Positions 6,815 through 14,015 of a DNA stretch of 23,159 nt are shown here, one piece after another. The notes beneath the pieces were generated by a model. The model did no database searches, was not told the origin of the DNA, and saw only the letters and a list, made by a program, of their open reading frames with translations. This DNA is from CAZBGR01 sp964491535. Its GTDB lineage: Bacteria > Bacillota_I > Bacilli_A > RF39 > UBA660. The stretch lies in NCBI GenBank assembly GCA_964491535.1, contig CAZBGR010000011.1:1-23159 (forward strand). The letters are read 5' to 3'. The translations under genes were made by a program, and so were the position numbers. Numbering within the stretch: the first letter of the stretch is position 1; every line of letters begins with the position of its first letter.

Positions 6815-8404
6815 ATGTTAGAATTAAGAAATGTATCAATTAAAATTAAAAAAAATGATCGATTTATAATTGATAATTTTAATTTTGTTTTAAATAAGGG
6901 TTATAAAGTAGCGATCATTGGAGAAGAAGGCAATGGTAAAAGTACCTTATTAAAATTTATTTATAATAATAAATTAATAGATGATTATTGTTGGTATGAA
7001 GGAGAAGTTATAAAAAGAAATTTAAAAATAGGATTTCTAGAACAACAATTAAACAACCTTTGGGATAATACCCCTGTTTTTGAATTCTTTTTAAAAAACA
7101 ATTCAAATGATGAAATTGATTATGATCGTTATACAGATTTAGCACAAGCATCATCTATTTTATCTAAATTTAAAATTAATTTAGATTTATTAGATAGTGA
7201 ACAGTTAATTAATACTTTATCAGGTGGTGAAAAGGTTAAAATACAATTAGCGAAACTAATTATTAATAATAATGATGTTTTACTACTAGATGAACCAACT
7301 AATGATTTAGACATTGAAACTTTAGAATGGTTGGAAGAATTTATTAAATTAAGTAACATACCTATTATGTTTGTATCCCATGATGAAACACTATTAGAAA
7401 GAACCGCTAATGTTATTATTCATTTAGAACAAATAAAAAGAAAACGATCTGCTAAACATAATATTGAGAAAATGGGTTATCGAGATTACATTGAAAAAAG
7501 ATTAGGGGGAATAAAAAAGCAAAAACAAATTGCTAAAAAGCAACGAGCTGATTATCAAATTAAAATGGAAGAATGGCGTAAAATATATCAAAAAGTAGAT
7601 TATCAACAAAAGACAATAACTCGAGCAGATCCTCATGGAGCAAAGCTATTAAAAAAGAAAATGAAAGCTTTAAAATCTCAAGAAAAAAGAATTAATAAAG
7701 AAAGTAATGAGTTTTTAGATATTCCAGATGTAGAAGAAGCGATTAATTTTGATTTTAATAATGATATTTATATTCCTAATGGAAAATGTATTATTGATTT
7801 AAATATCCCTAAATTAATGATAGATAATAAAATATTGATTAACAATATTGATTTAAAAATTTATGGACCTATTCATGTGATTTTAATTGGTAAAAATGGA
7901 ATTGGTAAAACAACTCTTTTAAAATATATATATAACGAAATTAAAAATAGAATTGATATAAAAGTAGGCTATATGCCTCAAAATTATGAGGATTTAATTG
8001 ACCCAAACCTTACTGCTCTTAATTTTATTTGTCCTAAAGAAGAAAAAGAAGCGATAACTAAGGCTAGAAGTTTAATGGGGAGAATGAAATTTACTAATGA
8101 AGAAATGATTTCTTTAACAAATGATTTAAGTGGAGGTCAAAAAGCTAAATTATTATTATTAAAAATGATATTAGATAAATGCAATGTATTATTACTTGAT
8201 GAACCAACTCGTAATTTAAGCCCTTTATCTAACCCGGTAATAAGAGAAGTATTAGCTAATTATAAAGGTACTATTTTTGGTATTTCCCATGATCGTGAAT
8301 TTATTAATGAAGTAGCAGATATTGTTTATGAAGTAACATTTAATGGGTTGAAGATAGTTAATTGTTTTAATAATAAAATTAATGAAAAAAATAAAAAAAG
8401 ATAA
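6815..8404 (+). CDS. ABC-F family ATPase
   Basis: Soluble protein of 529 residues with two ABC ATPase domains and no membrane segments. Domain 1 has Walker A GEEGNGKS (36-43), signature LSGGE (135-139) and catalytic Glu160 in LLLDEPTND. Domain 2 has GKNGIGKT near 359-366, LSGGQ (438-442) and Glu463 in LLLDEPTRN. Between them is a Lys-rich helical linker with the TRADPHGAKLLKKKMKAL segment typical of one ABC-F subgroup. ABC-F proteins bind the ribosomal E site; some protect against antibiotics, others are translation factors. The ATG immediately follows the radical SAM stop (zero gap), with AAGAGG 8 nt upstream. It could confer self-protection if the peptide targets the ribosome, but that is speculation. 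It is unlikely to be an exporter subunit. Confidence 0.9.
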   Translation: MLELRNVSIKIKKNDRFIIDNFNFVLNKGYKVAIIGEEGNGKSTLLKFIYNNKLIDDYCWYEGEVIKRNLKIGFLEQQLNNLWDNTPVFEFFLKNNSNDEIDYDRYTDLAQASSILSKFKINLDLLDSEQLINTLSGGEKVKIQLAKLIINNNDVLLLDEPTNDLDIETLEWLEEFIKLSNIPIMFVSHDETLLERTANVIIHLEQIKRKRSAKHNIEKMGYRDYIEKRLGGIKKQKQIAKKQRADYQIKMEEWRKIYQKVDYQQKTITRADPHGAKLLKKKMKALKSQEKRINKESNEFLDIPDVEEAINFDFNNDIYIPNGKCIIDLNIPKLMIDNKILINNIDLKIYGPIHVILIGKNGIGKTTLLKYIYNEIKNRIDIKVGYMPQNYEDLIDPNLTALNFICPKEEKEAITKARSLMGRMKFTNEEMISLTNDLSGGQKAKLLLLKMILDKCNVLLLDEPTRNLSPLSNPVIREVLANYKGTIFGISHDREFINEVADIVYEVTFNGLKIVNCFNNKINEKNKKR

Positions 8405-8420
8405 TCAAGAAGGAGTATTT

Positions 8421-8690
8421 ATGAAAGTATTAAAATTTGGAGCTGTTTGGTGCCCTGGATGTTTAATAATGAGATCTAGGTGGAAAGAAATTGAACAAGA
8501 ATTGCCATGGTTAAAAACTATTTATTTTGATTATGATGAAGATAAAGAAATAGTTAATAAGTGGCAAGTAAGTGATGTTTTACCCGTTTTTATTTTTATA
8601 AATAAAAAAAATCAAGAATTATTTAGGTTAAGTGGTGAACCATCAAAGAAAAAATTATTATCGTTAATTAATGAATATAAAAATAAATGA
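8421..8690 (+). CDS. Small thioredoxin-like protein
   Basis: An 89-residue thioredoxin fold with an intact redox motif, W10-C11-P-G-C14, and the expected cis-proline region (SDVLPVFIFI). No signal peptide, so it acts in the cytoplasm. The open frame extends upstream to 8382 inside the ABC-F gene, but the ATG at 8421 is the better start: AAGGAG lies 5 nt upstream and the protein then begins directly with the first beta strand (MKVLKFGAVWC). It lies 16 nt after the ABC-F stop and 14 nt before the next gene, so it is almost certainly co-transcribed. A plausible role is keeping peptide or enzyme cysteines reduced, or passing electrons to the downstream CcdA-like membrane protein. Confidence 0.88.
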   Translation: MKVLKFGAVWCPGCLIMRSRWKEIEQELPWLKTIYFDYDEDKEIVNKWQVSDVLPVFIFINKKNQELFRLSGEPSKKKLLSLINEYKNK

Positions 8691-8704
8691 TAAAAGGTGA
8701 TTAA

Positions 8705-9967
8705 ATGAAAAAATTATTATTAATTATATTATTCTTTTTTTTCTTTTGGCCATTAACAGTTGGAGCTTTAAACGAAGTTAATTTATATTTCTTTTGGGGA
8801 ATAGGGTGTCCCCATTGTAAACATGAACAAGACGCTTTAATTAAATTAGCTGAAGATTATGATAATTTAAAAATATATGATTATGAAGTTAATTATAATC
8901 TTCAAAACAGTCAATTACTTAAAGAAATTGCAAACCTATTAGATAAAGAGGTTAGAGGAATTCCGTTTACAGTCATAGGTCGAGAAGTATTTGAAGGTTT
9001 TAATGATTATCAACTTCATTCAATTGAAAGAACCATTGAATATTATTCAAATCACGATTATGATGATATAGTAGGAAAAAAACTAGGAATTATTAATCAA
9101 GATAATCAAAATCAAAAAGATAATAACGAGATTTTAAATAATGAAGAAGATAATAATAACGAAGTTCTAAATAACGATAATTATTTAAACCAAAAGGATG
9201 ATAAAAAAATAACCTTACCAATAATAGGTGATATCTTCCTTAAAAATTATTCATTACCTGTAATTACTATTATTATAGGTTTAATTGATGGCTTTAATCC
9301 TTGTGCAATGTGGGTATTATTGTTTTTAATTAGTATGTTAATTACGATGAAAAATCATAAAAGAAGATGGATTTTAGGTTTAGCTTTTCTAATTACTTCT
9401 GCTTTTATCTATTTTCTTTTTATGCTAGCTTGGTTAAATTTAACTCATTTTATTAGTTCAATTTTTATAATTAGATTGCTTATTGCTTTAATAGCAGTGG
9501 GTGGAGGGCTTGTTAATTTAAAATTAGCTTATCAACAACCAAAAGAAGGATGTCAAGTAATTAATGAAACTAAAAGAAATAAGATTTTTAACCAAATTAA
9601 AAACTTTACTAAGGAACAACAATTTTCTTTAGCATTAATTGGTATTATCGGTTTAGCTATTTCGATTAATTTTATTGAATTAATGTGTTCAGCTGGTCTT
9701 CCTTTAGCTTATATTCAAGTATTAGCGCTTAATGATTTATCTTCTTTTTCTTATCTGGCTTATATATTATTATATATTTTCTTTTTCTTACTAGATGATT
9801 TAATTGTTTTTACAATAGCAATGACAACTCTTAATCTAACTGGTATATCATCTAAATATAGTAAATTATCTCATCTTATTGGAGGTATTTTAATGATTAT
9901 AATTGGGTTGTTACTTATTTTAAAACCTAATTGGTTAAGCTTTGGTACAATGATTTTAATTAAATGA
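8705..9967 (+). CDS. Thioredoxin-CcdA/DsbD-like membrane fusion protein
   Basis: A 420-residue thiol-redox protein. Residues 1-21 are a signal sequence. A thioredoxin/glutaredoxin-like domain (about 24-115) carries C35-P-H-C38 in WGIGCPHCKHEQ and a cis-Pro at GIPF (85-88). A low-complexity Asn/Asp/Glu linker (about 132-168) follows. From about 183 there are roughly six membrane helices with C200 in GFNPCAMWVLL and C328 in IELMCSAGLP, the paired transmembrane cysteines expected of CcdA/DsbD electron carriers. It probably moves reducing power across the membrane to its own extracytoplasmic CPHC domain. RBS AAAGGTGATTAA precedes ATG 8705, 14 nt after the thioredoxin gene; it is the last gene of the peptide operon. 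No clear terminator follows before the tRNA promoter. Confidence 0.87.
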   Translation: MKKLLLIILFFFFFWPLTVGALNEVNLYFFWGIGCPHCKHEQDALIKLAEDYDNLKIYDYEVNYNLQNSQLLKEIANLLDKEVRGIPFTVIGREVFEGFNDYQLHSIERTIEYYSNHDYDDIVGKKLGIINQDNQNQKDNNEILNNEEDNNNEVLNNDNYLNQKDDKKITLPIIGDIFLKNYSLPVITIIIGLIDGFNPCAMWVLLFLISMLITMKNHKRRWILGLAFLITSAFIYFLFMLAWLNLTHFISSIFIIRLLIALIAVGGGLVNLKLAYQQPKEGCQVINETKRNKIFNQIKNFTKEQQFSLALIGIIGLAISINFIELMCSAGLPLAYIQVLALNDLSSFSYLAYILLYIFFFLLDDLIVFTIAMTTLNLTGISSKYSKLSHLIGGILMIIIGLLLILKPNWLSFGTMILIK

Positions 9968-10010
9968 TAAAAATTAACCCTATAAAGCAAAGATAACTTA
10001 ATTTTCATCC

Positions 10011-10039
10011 TATACAAAGAACTTTATCCATGGTATACT
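10011..10039 (+). promoter_or_regulatory. Promoter of tRNA-Met
   Basis: Extended -10 TG-G-TATACT (10031-10039), with TATACA (10011-10016, 4/6 to TTGACA) placed 17 nt before the hexamer. Predicted start is near 10046, 17 nt before the mature tRNA. Confidence 0.7.
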
Positions 10040-10062
10040 ATTATTATAAAAATTAATGTTTT

Positions 10063-10139
10063 GGCGATGTAGCTCAGCTGGCTAGAGCGTTCGGCTCATA
10101 CCCGAAAGGTCGGGAGTTCGAGTCTCCCCGTCGCTACCA
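10063..10139 (+). tRNA. tRNA-Met (CAT), elongator type
   Basis: A 77-nt cloverleaf with encoded CCA. Acceptor 10063-10069 pairs with 10129-10135 (two G-U pairs). The D-arm is AGCTCAGCTGGCTAGAGC. The anticodon stem TTCGG/CCGAA surrounds loop CTCATAC with CAT at 10097-10099, and the T arm is GGGAG-TTCGAGT-CTCCC. It lacks the three G-C pairs in the anticodon stem expected of initiator tRNA. Lysidine-modified tRNA-Ile also has CAT, but the GGCG acceptor and overall sequence look like elongator tRNA-Met. Confidence 0.95.
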
Positions 10140-10157
10140 AGATTAAGTTATTAATTC

Positions 10158-10197
10158 AATTATAAAAAAGAATAATTATTTATTCTTTTTTATAATT
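10158..10197. terminator. Bidirectional terminator between tRNA-Met and asparagine synthetase
   Basis: A perfect 17-bp stem (10158-10174 with 10181-10197) and a 6-nt loop. Each arm holds a run of six A or T, giving a T-rich 3' side on both strands. The stop codon of the minus-strand gene lies within the right arm. Confidence 0.85.
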
Positions 10198-12010
10198 TTA
10201 GTTTTATCTTATAATGTTCTGCCCATAAATCTAATTGATAAAGATAAGCTATTAATTGAGGTCCAGTCATTAATTGTCCAAACCAAGGTTTAGAATAGCT
10301 TTTTCCTTTACTTTTAATTAAATTTTTTATCTTATTTAGATCAAATAATTTATATAAAATAGAATCTTTATTATTTAATCTTTCTTTTAACAAATTACTT
10401 ACTAAAGTAGCATAGGTAGGATGATGAGTTTTTGGATAAGGATTCTTTTTTCTTTCAATGATTTCTTTAGGTAATAAGTCTTTAAAAGCTTCTCTTAATA
10501 AACCTTTTTCTTGACCTTGATGATTTTTATAAGACCAAGGGACATTCCATAAGTATTCAATTAATTCCTGATTTACAAAAGGTACCCTAGCATCAAGTGA
10601 AGCATGAGCGGTCATTTTATCTGTTCTTTCTAATAAAGTTGGCATAAACCAAATCATATTAAGATAAAAAAGGTTTCTATAATATCTTTCTTTTTTGTTT
10701 TTTGTTTTAGGGACTTCTCTTAAAGTTTTTCTTTTTTGTTTTTTAGCATACCATTCTAATTTTAATTTTCTTTTAAGATCCTTTTTTAATAAATTAGAAC
10801 GTTCTTTTAAGTTTTTCATCCAAGGAAATGAATAATCTTTTGGTTTGTTTTTCGAATGAAACCAAGGATAACCGCCAAATATTTCATCAGCTCCCTCACC
10901 ACTTAAAATTACTTTTTGTTTTTTAGCTACTTCTTTACTTAACCAATAAAGGGAAGAATCAATATCAGCCATTCCTGGTAAATCTCTAGCAATCATAGCT
11001 TCTTTTAAATAAGTTGCTAAAGTAACTTGATCAATTATTTTAAATTGATGATTGAGATTGAATTTTTGAATTACTAAATCAATATAATATTTATCTTGAG
11101 AAACTTGAAAATCATTACTTTTAAAATGTTTATCATTTTCTTGATAATCTATTGAATAAGTAGTTAATTTTTTGTTTTCTTTTTTTAATTCTTGACTACC
11201 TACAGCACTGATAATGCTTGAATCTAAACCACCACTTAAAAAAGTAGCAAATTTAACAGCTGATGAGAATTGTTCCTTTATTGAATTTTCTACCATTTCT
11301 TTTATTTTCTTTGTACATTGTTCAAAAGAATCTTTAAATGGTTTGTTTTTTAATTTCCAATAACGTCTAATAATGATTTTATTCTTTTTATATCTTAAAT
11401 AATGAGCTGGTTTTAATTCTAAAATGCCTTTAAAGATGGCCTGACCAGGAGTTTTTGATGGCCCTAAAGCTAATAGTTCTCTTAATGAATGTTTATCAAT
11501 TATAGGCTCTATAATATCACTAGCCAATAGAGCTTTTAAAGCTGAGGCTAATAAAAAATGATTCTTTTTCTTTAAATAAAATAAAGGTTTTACTCCCAAA
11601 GGATCCCTAGCCATAAATAAACTTTTACCATCATAGATTGCAAAAGCAAATACGCCATTTAATTTAGTTAATACTTTTTCTTGATATTGAAGATAAGCCT
11701 TTAATAACACTTCTTCTTCAGAAGATGTTTTAAAATGATAACCTAAATTAAGAAGAGTTTCTTTTAAAGATTTAACATTATAAAGCGTCCCCTCATAAAT
11801 AATTGTATAATTTTTATAGGAAAAAGGTTGTTTAAATCCTTTTATCTTCTTAATTAATAAGCTTCTTTGTCCTAAAAGAGCATGATTACTAAAATAATAA
11901 CCAACCTCATCAGGACCCCTCTTAATTAAAGTGTTAGTCATTTTAATTAACTGGGTTTGATGATTAATAATCTTTTCTTTATTATTTAACCAGCCTACTA
12001 TCCCGCCCAT
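10190..12010 (-). CDS. Asparagine synthetase, AsnB-like, with defective glutaminase site
   Basis: A 606-residue AsnB-family protein. The C-terminal synthetase domain looks functional: PP-loop SGGLDSS (259-265), SGEGADEIFGGY, and the conserved Lys in ERTDKMTAHASLDARVPF. The N-terminal class II amidotransferase fold is present (RGPDE, LNGVFAFAIYD, ARDPLGVKPLFY), but the catalytic N-terminal cysteine is absent. The start reads MGGIVGW instead of MCGIVGW. The NGEIYN loop is EGTLYN (73-78), and the usual Asp of SDTEV is Glu98. It should therefore be unable to hydrolyse glutamine and may use free ammonia. The start at 12010 (minus strand) is chosen because GGAGATGAT (12015-12023) precedes it; ATGs 6 and 15 nt further out lack a site. 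It is divergent from dpaA. Confidence 0.9.
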   Translation of the reverse strand: MGGIVGWLNNKEKIINHQTQLIKMTNTLIKRGPDEVGYYFSNHALLGQRSLLIKKIKGFKQPFSYKNYTIIYEGTLYNVKSLKETLLNLGYHFKTSSEEEVLLKAYLQYQEKVLTKLNGVFAFAIYDGKSLFMARDPLGVKPLFYLKKKNHFLLASALKALLASDIIEPIIDKHSLRELLALGPSKTPGQAIFKGILELKPAHYLRYKKNKIIIRRYWKLKNKPFKDSFEQCTKKIKEMVENSIKEQFSSAVKFATFLSGGLDSSIISAVGSQELKKENKKLTTYSIDYQENDKHFKSNDFQVSQDKYYIDLVIQKFNLNHQFKIIDQVTLATYLKEAMIARDLPGMADIDSSLYWLSKEVAKKQKVILSGEGADEIFGGYPWFHSKNKPKDYSFPWMKNLKERSNLLKKDLKRKLKLEWYAKKQKRKTLREVPKTKNKKERYYRNLFYLNMIWFMPTLLERTDKMTAHASLDARVPFVNQELIEYLWNVPWSYKNHQGQEKGLLREAFKDLLPKEIIERKKNPYPKTHHPTYATLVSNLLKERLNNKDSILYKLFDLNKIKNLIKSKGKSYSKPWFGQLMTGPQLIAYLYQLDLWAEHYKIKLKL

Positions 12011-12062
12011 TAAAATCATCTCCATCTTATCTTATGTTTAAAGTTTATTTGTGATAATAATA

Positions 12063-12089
12063 ACAAAAAGATAAATTAATCATAAAATA
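12063..12089 (+). promoter_or_regulatory. Candidate sigma-K promoter of the dipicolinate synthase operon
   Basis: AC (12063-12064), exactly 16 nt, then CATAAAATA (12081-12089): a full match to the late mother-cell sigma-K pattern AC-N16-CATAnnnTA. The Bacillus spoVF operon is known to be sigma-K dependent. Predicted transcription start is near 12096, just before AGGAGTGAG. Confidence 0.6.
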
Positions 12090-12101
12090 AGATGATTAGG
12101 A

Positions 12102-12983
12102 GTGAGAAAGATAAAGATATTATTTTTAGGTGGCGATAAAAGGCAATTATCTATTATTGAGGAATTAAAAAACAAATATCAAATAGAAACAGTCGGTTAT
12201 GATAATATTACTATTAATAATACTAATAATAAAAAGTTATCTGAAATCAAATTAGAAGATTATCAAGTTATTATCTTTCCAGTTAGTGGAGTGTTAGATA
12301 ATGGACTTATTGAAACTAATTTTAGTAAAGAAACTATTATGTTAACAGAAGACTTATTATTAAATACCAAAAAGGATGTTTTAATTTTTAGTGGAGTAAA
12401 GAGTAAAGCTTTAAAAAAGATGTTAGCTTTAGCGAATAAAGAAGCTATTATAATGATGAATGATCAAGAGGTAACAAAAGAAAATAGTGTTCCTACTATT
12501 GAAGGGATTATAAGTGATTTAATCATTCATACTGATTACACAATTAATCAAGCTAAAGTTTTAGTATTAGGTTATGGAAATGTCGGTCAACCTTTAGTTG
12601 AAATTTTAATAGCTTTGGGGGCTAAAGTTACCGTAGGCACAAAAGTCTCAAGAAATAATGAATTATTAAAAGCTAAAAATATAAATTTTATCTTTACTAA
12701 TGATTATCAAAAGATGAAAGAAACTTTAGAAACTTGCGATATTATTATTAATACTGTCCCTTCTTTAATCTTAGATAAAAAGTATTTAGAAGTAGTTAAT
12801 AAACAAGCTTATTTGTTAGATATAGCTTCTTTTCCTTATGGCATTGATTTTAATTATGCTGAATTATTAAAATTAGATTATAAAAAATTATTAGGTATTC
12901 CTGGTTTAATAGCTCCTAAAACAGCAGGTTTGATTTTAGCTAAAAAAATAAAAAAAGTATTAGGGGGTGATTATAATAACTAA
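12102..12983 (+). CDS. dpaA: Dipicolinate synthase subunit A (SpoVFA)
   Basis: NAD(P)-binding subunit that, with DpaB, makes dipicolinic acid from the DapA product in the mother cell during sporulation. It has an N-terminal FLGGDKRQLSIIEEL strand-loop typical of SpoVFA, a central IFPVSG/IFSGV segment, VPTIEG with HTDYTINQAKVLVLGYGNVG (Rossmann glycine loop near residues 158-165), IINTVPSLIL, and the C-terminal LLGIPGLIAPKTAG. About 293 residues is normal. The start is uncertain: GTG 12102 overlaps the AGGAG Shine-Dalgarno (12098-12102), whereas in-frame ATA at 12111 would have ideal spacing and gives a natural N-terminus. The stop overlaps the start region of dpaB. Confidence 0.93.
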   Translation: MRKIKILFLGGDKRQLSIIEELKNKYQIETVGYDNITINNTNNKKLSEIKLEDYQVIIFPVSGVLDNGLIETNFSKETIMLTEDLLLNTKKDVLIFSGVKSKALKKMLALANKEAIIMMNDQEVTKENSVPTIEGIISDLIIHTDYTINQAKVLVLGYGNVGQPLVEILIALGAKVTVGTKVSRNNELLKAKNINFIFTNDYQKMKETLETCDIIINTVPSLILDKKYLEVVNKQAYLLDIASFPYGIDFNYAELLKLDYKKLLGIPGLIAPKTAGLILAKKIKKVLGGDYNN

Positions 12984-13560
12984 AATAGGCTTTGCCATAA
13001 CTTCTTCTTTTTGTAATATTAAAGAAGCTTTAATAGAAATGGCTTTATTAGCTGAAGAAGGATATGATCTTATTCCTATTGCTTCACCATCTGTCATTAA
13101 TAAAGATACCAGATTTGGCCGTGGTCAAGATATAAAAAGAAAAATAGAGGAGATTTGTCACAAAGAAGTAATAACTAATATAATTGAAGCAGAACGTTTT
13201 GGTTCAATTGAACCATTGGATGTATTAATTATTGCACCGGCAACTGGTAATACTATTGCTAAATTAGCGAATGGCATAACTGATAGTTGTATTACTATGA
13301 GTGCTAAAGCAACCCTTAGAAATAATAAACCTATCGTTATTGCTATATCAACTAATGATGGTTTAGGTCTTAATGGAACAAATATAATGAAATTATATAA
13401 TACTAAAAACATTTATTTTGTCCCTTTTGGTCAAGATGATTATCATCATAAACCTAATTCATTAGTAGCTAATTATAATTTATTAATGGATACTACTTTA
13501 CAAGCTTTAAATGATAAACAATATCAACCACTGTTAAAAGAAAAAAAACTTAAACGTTAA
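12967..13560 (+). CDS. dpaB: Dipicolinate synthase subunit B (SpoVFB)
   Basis: Flavoprotein-fold partner of DpaA, of the phosphopantothenoylcysteine decarboxylase-like superfamily. Recognisable segments are IGFAITSSFCN at the N-terminus, NKDTRFGRG, LDVLIIAPATGNTIAKLANGITDS, MSAKATLRNNKPIVIAISTNDGLGLNGTNIM and NIYFVPFGQDDYHHKPNSLVA, all in SpoVFB order. The length (about 195 residues) is normal. The only canonical start, GTG 12967, lies inside the AGGGGGTGAT Shine-Dalgarno (12962-12971). An ATA at 12976, four nt after that site and overlapping the dpaA stop, would be the natural start and parallels dpaA. The two genes are translationally coupled and followed by a terminator at 13570. Confidence 0.94.
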   Translation: MIIITKIGFAITSSFCNIKEALIEMALLAEEGYDLIPIASPSVINKDTRFGRGQDIKRKIEEICHKEVITNIIEAERFGSIEPLDVLIIAPATGNTIAKLANGITDSCITMSAKATLRNNKPIVIAISTNDGLGLNGTNIMKLYNTKNIYFVPFGQDDYHHKPNSLVANYNLLMDTTLQALNDKQYQPLLKEKKLKR

Positions 13561-13569
13561 TAATTATTA

Positions 13570-13599
13570 AAAAACTCAAGATTAAATTCTTGAGTTTTT
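13570..13599. terminator. Bidirectional terminator between dpaB and the Met/Pro-rich gene
   Basis: A perfect 11-bp stem, AAAAACTCAAG (13570-13580) with CTTGAGTTTTT (13589-13599), and an 8-nt loop. A runs and T runs sit at the correct ends for both strands. The convergent minus-strand gene stops at 13598. Confidence 0.85.
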
Positions 13600-13954
13600 A
13601 CATCATTTGCATCGAAGTTTGATATGGGCAAGTTTGAGAATCATCTGTTAATTGTTTAGTTTGAAAAGGGGTAGTTGGCATCATTCCTGATTGCCCTTTA
13701 GTAGCTAAAGGGGCTTCTAATCTACTAACCCTTGTTTCTAATTTGTTAATTTGTCTTTCTAAGATAGTTAATCGTTCATTTAGTTGATTAATATTTGAAG
13801 TGGGCATCATGTCAATAGTTGATGAGGGTGACATAATTGGTGATGGCATTAACTGAGGCATCATGCCAGGCATTACTTGACTTCCTTGATTAAACTGAGG
13901 CATCATGCCGGGCATAGGTGGCATAGCTGGAAATATATTTCTATCTGGATTCAT
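13598..13954 (-). CDS. Met/Pro-rich low-complexity protein, probable spore coat component
   Basis: A 118-residue protein not recognised as a named family. The N-terminal half is rich in Met, Pro and Gln with repeated MPGMMPQ units (about residues 14-20 and 29-35) and related MPS/MMPT segments. A short coiled coil follows (about 53-86, LNERLTILERQINKLETRV), then a polar tail with one Cys in TCPYQ. Start ATG 13954 (minus) has AAGGAGG 5 nt upstream; an upstream in-frame ATG lacks a good site. The spore-coat guess rests on composition, on convergence with dpaAB, and on a sigma-K-like promoter directly upstream on its own strand. Direct functional evidence is absent. Confidence 0.75.
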   Translation of the reverse strand: MNPDRNIFPAMPPMPGMMPQFNQGSQVMPGMMPQLMPSPIMSPSSTIDMMPTSNINQLNERLTILERQINKLETRVSRLEAPLATKGQSGMMPTTPFQTKQLTDDSQTCPYQTSMQMM

Positions 13955-13977
13955 ATTTTCCTCCTTATCTTTCAAGA

Positions 13978-14004
13978 TAATATATGCTTTAGTTTATTTT
14001 TGGT
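13978..14004 (-). promoter_or_regulatory. Candidate sigma-K promoter of the Met/Pro-rich gene
   Basis: Read on the minus strand: AC (14004-14003), 16 nt, CATATATTA (13986-13978), a complete match to AC-N16-CATAnnnTA. The predicted start near 13971 leaves room for the AAGGAGG site before ATG 13954. It lies in the region divergent from trmB. Confidence 0.6.
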
Positions 14005-14015
14005 TTAGGCTGTTG

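Noticed and set aside
7129..7359. Minus-strand open frame inside the ABC-F gene
   Set aside because: Antisense to conserved signature and Walker B codons; no Shine-Dalgarno and no recognisable protein. Composition artefact.
9121..9240. Possible DNA repeat array (AATAATGAAGAA-like units)
   Set aside because: It encodes the Asn/Asp/Glu linker between the two domains of the redox membrane protein; irregular and in frame, so low-complexity coding rather than CRISPR or a tandem repeat.
10063..10139. Initiator tRNA or lysidine tRNA-Ile (also CAT anticodon)
   Set aside because: It lacks the G-C-rich anticodon stem of initiators, and the acceptor and loop sequence resemble elongator tRNA-Met; the Ile alternative cannot be fully excluded by eye.
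12028..12036. Third sigma-K-like -10 (CATAAGATA, minus strand) before the asparagine synthetase
   Set aside because: No AC at 16 nt (the nearest gives 14), and the implied transcript would start within the ribosome binding site.
13158..13412. Minus-strand open frame inside dpaB
   Set aside because: Antisense to the conserved SpoVFB core; the hydrophobic product is simply the complement of that sequence.
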